A DNA stretch of 64,000 nt. Origin: Tubiluchus corallicola (Eukaryota > Priapulida > Priapulimorpha > Priapulimorphida > Tubiluchidae). Each line of letters begins with the position of its first letter. Positions within the stretch are counted from its first letter, which is position 1. The notes under the pieces were generated by a model, which was not told where the DNA came from, searched no databases, and worked only from the letters and a program-made list of their open reading frames with translations. The stretch spans positions 292,516 to 356,515 of the forward strand of contig JAQGDQ010000231.1 of NCBI GenBank assembly GCA_030141605.1, in the 5' to 3' direction. The translations under genes and the position numbers were made by a program. This document shows, in pieces, positions 35,887 to 49,200 of this stretch.

Positions 35887-36405
35887 CCGTATATACTCGC
35901 ATATAAGCCGACCCCCTAAAACTGCTTTAAAATGGCCAGTTTTTGCAAAAACCCGTATATGAGCCGACCATCAACTTGTCTAATTTTACTCCATACCCAA
36001 TCAACAAAATTGATCCCTTTTTGTCACATTTTGTTAATTGGGTATTTTTGGTTCATTGAAATTTTTTACTATAAAGATGTAAAATGCTTACTTTTATGTT
36101 ACATACTAGAAGAAATAGAAGAAATTATACATTTTGATATGAATAAAGAAGAAAATATTTTGTTTTCTATTTATTCACAAAAAATTATAACATTTCTGTT
36201 TATAATTTAACGTAGTGTTCTTAAAAAAAACAAAATGACACACAACCAAATAAAGAGTCAGATAGCGATGAAAATGTGTGGCTGGAAAATTGGCATTAGT
36301 GTCTGTCCTTGTGTTCATTTTGTTTCATGCGCATATAAGCCGACCCCCTGATTTCAGTATTGTATTTTATAGTTCTAAATTCGGCTTATATGCGAGTATA
36401 TACGG
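35887..36405. mobile_element. TA-flanked DNA transposon (MITE), 519 bp
   Basis: The left end CCGTATATACTCGCATATAA is mirrored at the right end (TTATATGCGAGTATATACGG), with TA on each side. The motif CATATAAGCCGACCCCCT occurs just inside the left end. It recurs in the same orientation near the right end (about 36331-36348). No transposase frame. Confidence 0.75.
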
Positions 36406-37084
36406 TAGATAAAAGACTAGAGTAAATAGTAGCTGGGACTTTGAGTGAAATATATTTCTAGTTACTTGAACTTTTGAAATGAGATTCAGTGGTAATTGGA
36501 CTAGTTGAGCATGGAGACTAGAAGAAATTAATGCAGCTACCAAATTAGCGAATGTAAAAGCTCAACTTTTTCAACTACATGGTTAGGCAAGTTTTAACAT
36601 TCTCTCTACAGCTTAACATCAGTGTAATATTACACCTACAGTTACCTATTTAGATACTGTTATACCTAAATGTAACACCTAACTTTACAGATCTGATAGT
36701 ACATTTCACACAAACCTGTATTTACATGGATACATAAATACAAGTGTAATATTAATCTTAGTATTTTATCAGTATGTTATCAGACTCAATTGCACATGGC
36801 CCGGATTCCAGACAAAACTAGGCCCAACGCTGAGCAGGGGACTACCACAGACGTCCCTTTATCACACCTACATATCCCTTTCTATTAGGGATAAAAATAT
36901 TTATATAATTTCTGTGGACCTATACTTGGAATAAAAAACATTCCAAAAAATACCTAACTGACAGCAAAAATCATTTTCATACCAAATCTGAATATCTGAA
37001 TATCAGTAGGTAGTTAACAAAAGTTTAAACAGGAAGTTGCAAAATAACTAGACATAATATTTTAGTAGAAACTATAAATAAGAA
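36406..37084. other. 3' flank of SLC35G copy 3
   Basis: AT-rich, presumably the 3' UTR and spacer of copy 3. Nothing else recognised. Confidence 0.4.
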
Positions 37085-38251
37085 TTAATCTTCTGAGAGC
37101 TGACTATCATCTTTACTGCTTGCATTATGTGGCACATTGCATAGCAAGCTTAACACTTTGTTCTGCTCTACCTTTGATCTTATATTTTTAGACGTCTGAA
37201 GCCACTTGCGAAATCCAATGATGACAACACTAATAATAACCAGCACTGCACCAAAAACAGTCAACAAGGAAGGTAATTCTTTCAAAATTATTATCTCGAA
37301 AATGAAAGCCCAAACTATGCCAACTGTTCGAACAATTGATATTATGCCTGCCTCTTCAAGGTAGAGGGCCCACGTGAGAAACAGCTGGTGGCTGAAATTA
37401 CACAATCCTGCACCTACAACAAAGTACATGTCCTGCACATATGTAACATACGGAATTTGCCCAAGTGCCATAAGTACTATGGAAGACTGCAGAACTCCGA
37501 ACACAGCATTTGATAAAATGGATAGCGAATAAGGCACCTTTATTAATTTCAGTTTGCGTATCATTATAAAGCAGCAACTGGCAGTAAACAGTGCCACTAC
37601 TGACAAGCAGTATCCCAGGATCTGATATTCCTCATCAAAAGTGTTGCCAGCACCACCAAACAAAAAACTTGGCTTAACAATGAGAAAAACACCACTGAGT
37701 GCCAACAGGATGGAAAAGCCTTCAAACAGTCCACATTGTTCTTTTAGTATAATACATCCAAAAATGCTAACAAAAACTGGTGCACTAAATCTGATGACAC
37801 TTGCGTCTCCAAGAGGAATATACCGGGCACCCCAATTAGATATACCATTAGTAGCGCTTCCAAAAATTCCCCTAGATGACAGTAATGCTCTCTGGGTCCA
37901 ATTGAATTTAGCAATGGCTGTATGCTGGTTGCTGCAAATAACTAAAGGTATAGCAACAAAGGCAGAAATACTGAATGAGTAAAATAGAACTATCACTGGC
38001 GACGTATGTAATGCAAGCTTCACAAAAAGCGTATGAGCAGTGATGAGTGCACAACCTGCAACACCAATGATAATACCCAAGCAAGGTATCCTGTGGAAAA
38101 ATCTCTGCCTCACTGGTTCTATTTCATCAACATCAGATCCAGCGTCAGGTTCATCAGGATTTTTCACAAATGTATCATTTTCTCCAGCTTCAACAGTACC
38201 AGGTGCTACGTCTACCACAGCATCATCACCTTGTCTCATATTTGCAAACAA
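37085..38251 (-). CDS. SLC35G1-like transporter, copy 3 (388 aa, intronless coding region)
   Basis: An intact EamA/DMT protein clearly paralogous to copy 1. An acidic N-terminus (DEPDAGSDVDEIEP) is followed by RFFHRIPCLGIIIGV and about ten membrane segments. Shared blocks include NWGARYIPLGDASVIRFSAP, LKEQCGLFEGF, FLTWALYLEEAGIISIVR and FEIIILKELPS. The C-terminus is shorter than in copy 1 and ends SKDDSQLSED. The first ATG of the frame gives an N-terminus comparable in length to copy 1 after allowing for the shorter acidic region. Tandem arrangement on the same strand indicates local duplication. The substrate is unknown. Confidence 0.88.
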   Translation of the reverse strand: MFANMRQGDDAVVDVAPGTVEAGENDTFVKNPDEPDAGSDVDEIEPVRQRFFHRIPCLGIIIGVAGCALITAHTLFVKLALHTSPVIVLFYSFSISAFVAIPLVICSNQHTAIAKFNWTQRALLSSRGIFGSATNGISNWGARYIPLGDASVIRFSAPVFVSIFGCIILKEQCGLFEGFSILLALSGVFLIVKPSFLFGGAGNTFDEEYQILGYCLSVVALFTASCCFIMIRKLKLIKVPYSLSILSNAVFGVLQSSIVLMALGQIPYVTYVQDMYFVVGAGLCNFSHQLFLTWALYLEEAGIISIVRTVGIVWAFIFEIIILKELPSLLTVFGAVLVIISVVIIGFRKWLQTSKNIRSKVEQNKVLSLLCNVPHNASSKDDSQLSED

Positions 38252-40191
38252 GTTATCAGTGCAGCACAGCCACTGTGCTGATTACAAGTGACTGCACAAC
38301 GGTCACACAGCTGCCATATTGCTGTAGCTAATTATATAATCTAACCACATTCTAGCTGCACATCTTGAACACGACCATCCTGGGCAAAAATAATGTAGCA
38401 TTAACTAATTTCTTTCTTAAAAACTTTGTAAATTAATTTTAGTAAAATTCCCCAATATGTAGCTATACAAAAATAAAACCTAAAAATAATGTAGCATTAA
38501 CTTATTTCTTTCTTAAAGAAATCCCTCAGTATGTAGCTATACAAAAATGAAACCTAGCTAAAAAGCCAGAGCACCTGTACAGCTTAATAAATACGACAAA
38601 TAAATATGAGTGGCAATGCAAAGCAAATAATTAATGTTAATTTCTGTTACTATCCTGAATGCTAATGCCTGTGATCTATCATGACAACAATGATTTTTTT
38701 AGGAATATCTTTGAAATTAATCTGGTGCAACTTTTTAAAACAATAGCCTTTAAAGTAATTACAGTATATACACTTCCAGTGCCAGTGCTTCAGCGTTCAT
38801 GTTTTTTATAACTATTGATGGTTGTTGCAGTTTTACTCATGGATGAGCTAGCACGGTAACTAATTAATATTTAACACTTAATTAACTAATAGTTAACTCT
38901 TAATCAGTAAAATTAATGATCACTTAATTTAATGATTCCCTGTTTAGTAACTAATCGTTTTAACAACAAATTTTTGGCCTTATTTTTACTGAAATTTTAT
39001 TTGTGTTTAGGCCTACACTTCACAATTAAAAAGCCACTACTAATCAAAGTTAAAGCTAATATATGTACTAGTTAATGCAATTAACAGCGATTTATTGCTC
39101 TTCTTGCCATCGTTTTGCTGAAATGCATTAAAACCCATTAATTAATGACAATTATTGTGTTACTATAACACTACATTTTTCGTGCTCATTTATTAATTTC
39201 CTGTTTTGTATAATTGCTACTGGTTTCTAGACACCCTAGACTGCATTGAAGTAACACTCTTAGCCTTGCTCGCATGCTGATGTCAAGTGACATTAACTAT
39301 TGTGTATTATATGCACTGACTAGTGACATTAAAACAGCACTGAAGGTAAAATATGACTGCATGTCAGAATGTAGTTTAGACATCATTGACGACCATAGAA
39401 CCCGACCAAAAATTTTATAGACAAAAATAAGTTGTATTAACTTTGGGACTAACATGTTTTTGCATATTTTAGAGATTCGCGCATATGCAGTAAAACACAA
39501 ATAAAATGCTACTGTATCAGAATTTCTCTTGCCGAATTTACTCAAATTACACAACACACCCTACACTTGACAACACTTCAAGGCCAAAAATAATCTTGGA
39601 GTATATCAAGTAAGGAGGCAATCAATTTACTTATTAAACTTTAATTATATAAAAAGTAGAAGACCTGAAGTGTGTCGAATACCATCATGAATCAAATCTG
39701 CGATCTAGTGAGCTGCTAGCCACAACTTTCTGGGTTAATACTGTGCACAATAAACAAAGGCAATAATTAACCTTTCAGGCTAAAATTCATGATAACAATA
39801 TTTAGCTAGGTTAGGAGATATGAGCAATTTTCGAGCATTTTTGCAATGATAATAATTATTTTCTAAAAGTACTAGCACTGTAATTCACAAAAATATTTCA
39901 GATAAAGCCAAACTCGTTTGAGCCTAGAATTTCTTGTGTGCACTTTAGTTAGGACCTGCACAGCTCATGGCTTTTCTGGATTTCTTGTAATTTCAGAGGT
40001 TATCCATGTCTACTACAGTTTTGCTCAAGCACAGACTAAAGAAACAACAGTAGGTTTCAGCTTTCCTTTTCTTTCAAATCTCATATTAAATCAGACGGTA
40101 CAGTCGGTCTGCTCAGCCTCAAAACTGGCATTGGCAAACTACAGGGAGCCACAGAATGGCAATATGTTATGAAAATTTACGAAGTATATTC
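38252..40191. other. Intergenic DNA upstream of SLC35G copy 3
   Basis: It contains an imperfect tandem duplication at about 38385-38560, with AATGTAGCATTAACT and TATGTAGCTATACAAAAAT blocks in both units. AT-rich sequence with no gene recognised follows. Confidence 0.5.
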
Positions 40192-40199
40192 CCATACTG

Positions 40200-40691
40200 C
40201 AGTGGTTCCCAAAGTAGGGGTAAATTACCCCCCGGGGGTAATATGGGTTTTTTTTGGGGGTAACGGGCACCCCTCTGAAAATTTTTAAAACTTCGCTCCG
40301 AATGCATTTTACGTAGTTTTCTTCTTGAAGAGACTGCCTCCGGCAGGCAACACTGTGTCATGGGGTCCATCATTCGCACGTTCCCACGATCTCTGATGCG
40401 ATCCTGGGGAGAAGTTAAAGTTCACGATTGTTTCTTTGGTTTCTTCTCTATCGACATTTCTGCACAGCGTTTAGAGTTTAGAGAAAGCTAGGCCCCTTTT
40501 ACTATCTGTTGTTTTGGCAACAATACCTGAAAATTTATTCATGTCACGAGCAAACATAAATAATTTTGCTTGCTTGTGGCATATACGTGTGTTTACTTTT
40601 TGAGTTGGAGAAGTAGTACTAGGTGGGGGGTAATGGACACGACCGGGTTTCCCGATTTGGGTAACGTTCCGAGAAAGTTTGGGAACCACTG
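40200..40691. mobile_element. hAT-like non-autonomous element, 492 bp
   Basis: The terminal inverted repeats are CAGTGGTTCCCAAA and TTTGGGAACCACTG. A perfect 8-bp target duplication CCATACTG flanks them (40192-40199 and 40692-40699). Runs of GGGGGTAA lie near the left end. A short broken frame inside may be a transposase relic, but I cannot support that. Confidence 0.85.
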
Positions 40692-41449
40692 CCATACTGT
40701 GTAGAGTTCAAAATCTGTCATGTTGCCTCGGTGTCCAATTCTTTTCTCATTGATCTCACCTAAAAATCCATTGTGTTCTCATAAGAAAAACTGCATTCTC
40801 TTACAGTTTTATACTTGCAGAGGATAAATTTTATCCTCTGTTAGGCTAGTGTTAGGCTGTTAGCTGATCCTATTAACAATTCTTATGTTTTTTTGTTTTC
40901 CAAAGCAATAATAGGCTTATTTTACAATTCCTCCCAAATACTTTTATCATCTGGAAAACGTAAACATGAATACTCTTTGAGTCTATGTCAGAAGCATTAC
41001 TTGAGCGACACAAGGCAACATGGCAATGGGACATTTAAAAAGCAGAAATGATCAGAAAGCACTCAAAACTGAAAGTGCAATCAAGCTGCAATAATAAAGT
41101 AGTGTAGCACGAGACATCTGTAACGCCATGCCAAGACTTTCACATGGTGAACCTACTTACTAACATTTTCTTCATCCATCGTGCGCATTGAAGTAGGTAT
41201 GGACAAAACTATGATTTGAGCTTAACTTAAAAAATGCCTTCAGAGCTGCTTTAATACAAGTCCTATACATAAATCAACTCAAACAATTTCTATTCCAAAG
41301 GTGCACAAGCCAGAAATTGTTAGTTATCTAACAATAGATATTTTTAACACCTGCTATAGTAAAAGAATTTGAAAACATAATTTGGAATTAGGACATTTAT
41401 TTTATTGGACATTTATAAAACATATAAATATAATTTATTTATTCTATTT

Positions 41450-42480
41450 TTAGCGGAAAATGGTCGCATCTTCACAAACCAGCATGGGTCATTTTACCTG
41501 GAAGATCTACTATTACAAATCTATTGCAGTGTTTGAACGATTGGACAAAACCAATTGATGTCTGTCTGTCATCCAGGTATTGATGTAGCATGTACAGTGA
41601 TTTCACCCGTGCATGTGACCCAGTCCATTTCAATCATTTGCTTCTTAAATTAAAGAACACCAGTCTAGTATTCGAGGTCTGCTTTGAGATGGCTTAAGAG
41701 TTATTACAACCAGAAATTCATCTGGATAGACACACGGTAAAAGTGAAAAAATCTACAAGGCGGTAAATAAAATTATAATCCCAGACTATTATGATCTTCA
41801 AAATGTTGCCTGTCAAGTAGAACGATGGTGAGAGACATATCTGTTGACATCAAAACCAAGTAAGTAACCAACTAAGTGCTTCGCCTAAGATCCAAGTACG
41901 ATTTTAGACCATGAACAAACTTTGAAATTAACCAGCAACCGAAATGAAATATTTGGGTGTATGAATTTCAAACGACTTGAAATGGAATACACATGCAACT
42001 AGGATTGAAAAGTCAGCAAGCACAGTTATAGGTTTGATTAAATGAGCTGCTCTATCAAGTCGTTTAAAGTTATATGGTGCCACTGTACAAAACAGTCGTT
42101 TGGCCAAAGCTTGAGCATGCAACAGTTGCCTGGTCAATCAATATATCACTCTAGTTAATCAGCTACAGCATGTTCAGAAGCATTACCTTTGAATTATGCC
42201 TAATGGACAAGCTGATGATGTCTCACCACTGTATCACAGATGCGGAACTATAGACCTGATAGCGATACATTGTTACATTGAACGAATCGACCATTTTGAG
42301 TAACAATGACTTCTTCGTCCCAAATCCATTGCCTTTTTACCGAGAGAAGAGTTATTCCCTGCTGGAATGCCTGGCAAGACGATGTGGTTAGTGTCTTCAA
42401 AAACAAATCGAGTGCTCAAAGGCAAAAGCCAAATAGCCAGCTGAGTTGTTCAATTTTGTATTATGCACCTCAAACTTTTC
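41450..42480 (+). mobile_element. CR1/L2-like LINE remnant
   Basis: Broken plus-strand translation begins with PGRSTITNLLQCLNDWTKPI, typical of RT block 2 in CR1-group LINEs. Further on it has a YLGVW-like segment with an ATRIEKSA/LKLYGATV region, which precedes the C-terminus in these elements. Many stops and frame changes. Confidence 0.55.
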
Positions 42481-43235
42481 ATTAAATTTAAAATTTACAA
42501 AATGTTGGCTTAGCTTTCCTACTTACGAAATGATAGCTTTCAGATAGACGGCGTCACAGAAACTTCGCAGTTTCCTTCTTTGATTGTTTGAACATGCAAT
42601 TGCCAAACTGGGACTAGGAGTAGAATACAACAGCCGCAGATACACAATTTTAACTTTTAAGATACCACAAACTTTCGAAACTTACACATACGACACTGGT
42701 CCTAGCAACTTCCCTGACTTTTTATAACTGCCCTGAGCAATCATGATGATGAAATATTTAAGACTGTGACATAACTCACACCACTCATTTTGCTTAACCT
42801 TTGATGTCACGTGCTTATCTGCTTGCTTCTACGACGCTGCAGCATAGTTCTCGCAGCCGTCGCCATCTATAGGCCATTTACGGAAAAATCGAAGAACGCT
42901 TATAAGACGTGTACATATTACTGTATAATTAGGCGATTTTTTTTCCAGTTGATATTGTCATTGTAAGACGCTAACAAGAAATGTTTCAACACCGATCTCA
43001 GGCTTTCTGTTTTATTAACAAGGTTATAAACTACTGAAATTCTCTGCCAGGCAAGGTTAGAATTGCTAGAATTTACTATGAGCATATACAAGTTTACGAT
43101 GACAATTTACACAGAAAACATTAAATTAATACAAATTTTCACACAGAACACATTAATATATCATTTTTATTGAACTATTGGCATGCCTGTGGCATTGACA
43201 GCACCAGGAAGAAAATTTTGTGTTGGTGCTGCCCA

Positions 43236-43345
43236 GATTACTCTCTCTTTCTCTCACAAATATTATTTCTCTCTCTCCCTCTTTTCTCTTTGCTCTCTCT
43301 CCTTGGTCTCTCTCTCTCTCGTTCTCTCCCTCTCTTTCTCCCTTG
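43236..43345. repeat. CT-rich low-complexity tract
   Basis: Imperfect (CTCT/CCCT)n. Open frames on both strands here are composition artefacts. Confidence 0.85.
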
Positions 43346-44035
43346 GCACTTATAATTTACAAAGATAATTATACTATTGTCATTATTGTGACGTTCCATA
43401 GCAGGAATCGGAAGTGTGTTACCCCCAAAAATGGTGAAGATGACCATAATTATCTTAGGATGCAAGATGAGTTTTTGTGTTTATTTAACTGTCCAAAACT
43501 ACTACATGTAGTTTCACAAATGCTCAAGTCAGTCTTACAGCCATCTGTAACATTTTAGCCCAACAAAAGGATAATTTAACATTTTTCTACCAGTGTTATC
43601 ACATGGCTTACAACAATTGCGATACTATGCATTAAAGCCCAGGTATTAGCTAACCATAATTACAATCTGACCTAGATATTATTGCGTTGGACAGTCCCAA
43701 CCTGTCATTATAATGTATGCCAACCACTGCCAGTGACTAAATTAGCCTAAACAAAATAAAAATTAAAGACCAGAACAATGTGGCTAATTCAAACTAACTG
43801 TTCTTTATTATTAAATAAAACAAGAGGTAACATGATCTGACTTAATATGCAATAAAAATGTGATATTTGCATAAACTACAGTTTAACTTGTACTTGTACC
43901 ACAAATAGAAAAGTGTGGTAAAAAAAGCAAACTGTCAAGGTGACCACAGGAAGAAGCAACAATAAATTATGCATTATAATTATGCTACTTTCTGCCTAAC
44001 TTTGCAATATTCAAAATCAAACGTGACTTTCAGTA

Positions 44036-44917
44036 TAGCAGGCGCCGCTTACTGGACTCAATTGCTTAATTGACTCAAAAACGCTTGGTACGGGCTGCTT
44101 CTATTCTAATGTACATAAAAACTGTCGGTAATTGACTGAAATAACTCCGCATAATTGACTCAATATGTTTGCTTCACATGCTTCAATAAGACACTTTTGT
44201 GTGACTAATAAGCTTTTACGACTTTTTTATATCATCATAGTTCGCTTTTGTCCTATAATATACATAGAAACAATCATGTGAAGCACCGTTTTGTTTGTAA
44301 GCTGGAACGTTTATCATATGCTAATATGCTAGCTTAATGGTTTCCTTTGACCCGCCTGTCCGACTGCAATTAACCTTGTTACCCAAGAATTCCTGGAAGC
44401 TAAACATATAATCGCTTGCGTAGCTGTTTGCTTTTGAAGCTTTGCTTTGAAACTACAGACGAAACTACTTGCAGGGAAATACGGGCACCACCAACAGTAT
44501 AAGCATGCCAAGCACTAAGAATTTTATGAGAATACGTACATCATACAACAACATATTTTCAACATTTTTATCATTATGAGAACTGTGTGAGCCAACTTCT
44601 TTGCGACAAAAAGAAGCAGCCGACTTTGAAGGAATTTTTGCAAATAAACAGACTTGTGTGATTTAGAAAAGTATACTTTTTAATTTATTGCTAATTCACT
44701 TAATATTTTAAAATGTTTTTCCAATTTTTAACTGCATAAAGAAATTTAAGCATTACTTCGTTTCTAAAATGCATTAAAAACCTTTGTAGTGCATAGTAAG
44801 CTGGTGACTCATACTTCTATACCTGTAATAATACACCCATCGATTAATAGGTTCAGTCAGTTAATTGGGTTCAAAACACTTCGGTCCCAAAGTGAGTCTA
44901 TTAAGCGGCACCTACTG
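44036..44917. mobile_element. Tigger/pogo-like non-autonomous element, copy 2, uninterrupted (882 bp)
   Basis: Same family as 3460-5411. The left end GCAGGCGCCGCTTACTGGAC is diverged. The right end AGTCTATTAAGCGGCACCTACTG is well kept, with TA on both sides. Internal blocks such as GTACATAAAAACTGTC, TGCTTCAATAAGACACTTT and TACCCAAGAATTCCTGGAAG are shared with copy 1. At about 44815-44835 it shows the site that is occupied by the hAT-like element in copy 1. Confidence 0.75.
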
Positions 44918-46239
44918 TATAAACAAACCTTAAACATATTCAGAAAGGCTAATAAAAATTATGAAAGTTCGTACTACGATATAGTTACTATATCAACCAA
45001 AAACAAATGCACTTATATATTTTCTTTGCCACATTGCTAAGTAATTATAATAATAGATGTAAGTATATTGTTTACCAAAAGAAAATAAAAGTCCTGATGA
45101 TGTTTTGACTAGAAGAATATAAAACTATAAGTCTATAACATGAAATATGATTAAGTGCAAACAGTCAACACATTTTACATAGATTGGGTAAACTGTAGTG
45201 CGAAAGCTCAGTGTAGATGGCTGATTTTTGCACTACAATAAACAGAATTTTCTAACCAAGTCTAAAGTCATATTGCAGCTATACGCGTGAGTTATAGATA
45301 ATTGGGTACATATGTCTGCATACTGCTAATGCTAACAAAACAACTGTTAGCAGATGCTGAACGATGAAAAAGCAATGCATAGTGTAATTATCCCAACTGA
45401 TGGCTTCTAAGAAAACTACGAATAAATAAGAGGGAGCAGAGACTCATGCATAAATAACATGCATGAAATTCAGCACTATCTACAGGAACTGTTCTCACTT
45501 CAACAGCAATTAGTTAACGATTAAAAATCACATCTAAATATCTAAATTAATTGTAATTCGTCATTGTGCAGTACAATACAAAAGAATGAAAAAAGATGTT
45601 TGAGTGTCAAATAAATGATCCACCAACTTCATACAAAAAACATTGCAGCAAACAAAAAATTCAAATTTCTTATTGGAGAAATAAATATAAATACACATTT
45701 TAAGATGAAAAAGCAGAGAATAAACATAAAATGAGAAAAAAAACACATTTACACATGTTGCACTGTTAGTGAAATTGATAAGTGTTTAAAATTTTCATTA
45801 GTAACATTTAAAAATTGTTTAGTTTCAGTCTTTAGAAAATTATTAGTAACTTGATCAACTAAGTTACAATGTTGTTATAACATATGGCATGCACTACATA
45901 AATAAAGCAATGTACATTACAATAGAAATAAATAGATTTTTCTTTGGTGTGATCTACATACGTATTTGCAAAATTCTTACAATGAAAGCTGTCAAAATAC
46001 AGTTTTATCAAAATATGTGCACTTACAACTTAAGCTGATAAAATTTAATGCTGCTTCTACAGCAACTGATCCATAATGTAAAAATATAGGTTAAACAATA
46101 CATGAAAAGCCAAACACCTAAAAAGACTTCAGCATAATACAAAAGCATCTTCACTTGACTATTTTGCTGTGCATGTGCTCTTACACTACATTACAATAAT
46201 TATTAAGGCAACTATTATGCAACACCAATCAAGAGAGGA
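44918..46239. other. 3' flank of the stomatin gene
   Basis: AT-rich, probably including the stomatin 3' UTR. No other gene seen. Confidence 0.5.
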
Positions 46240-49200
46240 TTAATTTCGCTTGCCAAATTTTGACATCAACTCGATGGGTATAGGGAAAATGATGGTAGAA
46301 TTTTTCTCTGCACTGATTGACTGCAGCGTTTGCAAGAATCGCAGCTGTATTGCAGCGGGTGTTTCCACCATGATGTCAGCTGCCTCCTTAAGGGCACGAG
46401 ATGCCTTCTGCTCACCTTCTGCAGCAATAACCTATCAAACAGATAATGCCACGTCAAAAACAAAAACAGACATAATAAGCGCCTGTAAGTCATATTCACA
46501 TTCTAATAAGTTGATCAGTTCTACCAATTAGGGAAGACAGGTAAGTGTGCAGATAGTAGCCAGCTATCTAGACAGCTACTGAATCATAGCACACACAAAA
46601 GATAAAAACAGTTCTTAAGTAGCAATGTCAAAGCTTGGTGTCCCATTAGAAATCTTGTCATGCACAAAAACTGCTTTGCTTCTAAATTACTAGTGGCAAT
46701 TATAAAAACAAAACAGTATGAAATTGGTTTACTAAAGGCAGAATCCAGATCAATTCGAACATTGGGTGCTGGATAGGGCAATCACGTTGGCTTTTGGATG
46801 AGAAGCTGTTTGCTTCATATGTGTTCGTTTCGTCATCTTTGCGTCGAAATGGATTTTTATAAATGCTTAACTATTATGTTAGTGGTTATATCGTAAGTAT
46901 GAACCCACAATCATCATAAACACAAAACATAACAGCAACGTTGAACCAAAACACATAAAATTAGTTACCTTAGCCCTTGCTTCCCTAGATGCTTCTGCTT
47001 CTGCTGCCATGGCACGCTGAAGTTGTACTGGCAATCTCACATCCTTACTATAAAGAAACCACAAGCTAAAACATTTAGCAACAACGTACGAAGTTCCTGT
47101 CAACGAGAGAAACAAAATTTGCCATTTAATATATTATTTCAGGGAAATATACAATGTGAATTTTCTTCTTTCGGCTTTTGTTGCCTCATAAAGCTAACAC
47201 ATAAATATAAATGAGCAACGAAAAACAATTAGGAAACCAAGAGCAACAAGAATTTGAAAACTAATACTATATGTACAGAGTTAAATGTCATTATACAGTC
47301 AAACTTCATTTATACTGCCTACTCCGTGGCGACAAACGAGTTTGGCATTATAATAAGGGTATTAATACATACATGAATATGCAAATAGAGACATTTTATT
47401 TGCCAAAAATCTGGGCGTTAAAAGCAAGGTTGACATTATAAAGAAGGGCATTAAAACTAGGTTTAAATGTAAAACAAGGTCTGGAACTCATCGTCCTTAA
47501 TTTTCGTTATAATAGTGTTGGCTGTAAACGATGTTCATCAAATATTAATAGCTAGAAATTTGTAGTGACAATTGCTTTCTTATCTTACCCTGTTCTGTTA
47601 TAGTTAATAAATTTTAGTTAATAAACCTTTAGTTACTTTAACCAGCACCAATGCAGCTGGATTTACATTGACCAAAAAATGAACAATCTGGCTGTCCAAA
47701 GCCTATGTTACACTAACAGTCTAATGAAATGATTACTTGTGTGGTGAAGAAATTTATGGCAAAACTAAAGCACATGCAAATAAGGGTAAAATGCCAATGC
47801 ATGAAATTTAAAGGGCTAAAATAAATTATTTCACAAATAGCAAAAATATCTTCCAAAAACCTGACAACAACATTATTATGATGTAATAAAAATATTAACT
47901 ACATTCATACATTAGCGGCATGAGAAAGATATGAGGTATAGAAATAAAAATAAAAATATGAAGTATAATAATTACAACATTCTGTATGAATTACAATATT
48001 ACTCACACTTCTACTCTCTCTACCAAAATTCCCCAAGGATCAGTGGCATCATCCAAAATAGACTGAAAAAAACATAAAGTTGAACTTGGACCTACAGCCA
48101 CAATAATGAACGAACCAATACAGATAAATAAGGATACGACACAAATGTGCAAAAATTAAAAATGGCTAAAATATACAATTTCGAAGTAATTATGGATCTT
48201 CAAAAAAGCAAAAAGATTGGCACGTATTATCTTTGCGACAACGTGTTACTTTTTTCATTAACTTTGTAGCAGAATCACAGCATAATGAAACGTTTAATTT
48301 AAACTACCAACTATATAAAGTGTACAGGGTGAAAGTACAGTGCAACGAGAAGAAATAGAACAGCGACAAAAACCTGAAATCTTGGATGCTTTTACTGATA
48401 TCATGTGCAAATAGATGAAGTCATAAACAGATTACTAGTCAGGAAATGCGATGACTGGACACAGACGATAAACACGGGATATACAATATAACAGTTATGG
48501 CAAATGACTCTTACAAGCATTTTTGATTTAGTCAATACACCACAAAGTCACTACATTCTCATCACCTGCATCTCATGACTGATTCCCTCACGATCCGATA
48601 AAACTTCAGCAAGATTCTTCATTCCGAGAATGTTCCGCAACGTTGTCTGCGCAAGAAGTCTAGTCGCACCGTATGCATCAGCCACTCGTACCACAGATGT
48701 GGTCGGATTGTTCACACGGTAATAGATGACAGCATCGACGGCAACGGTTACCGAATCTTTTGTAAGAATCTGAAACAAAAATGACCAAAGTATGAACGGA
48801 TGACTACCTTCATCAGAATGCTGATGTTTTCTCAATCGGAGAAAATTTTGGACAGGTTCTTGGTACCGAGGACATTACGGAGAGTGGTCTGAGCAAGAAG
48901 ACGGGTGGACTGGGCATAGCTGGTCACACGAACAATGGACATAGTAGCATTACATACAGAAAAATAAACTACAGCATCAACGTACACAGTAACTGATCTC
49001 TTTGTTAGAACCTGCAATAAAACGAAATGAATCAACATTCAAGGCCTTTCAAAGCAAAGCAGAAGCTCATTAATACAGATATGCTAATAATATGCTGGTA
49101 AATTAATACAAAAACTTTTAGGACCACTCCTGCACAGCAATTAAGACTGTAAACTAGCAAAACTATCATAAACAAACTTTCTAAAATTATCTACAAATTC

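Noticed and set aside
43170-43558. Overlapping frames of 61-112 codons on both strands
   Set aside because: They arise from the CT-rich tract. No domain and no splice structure.
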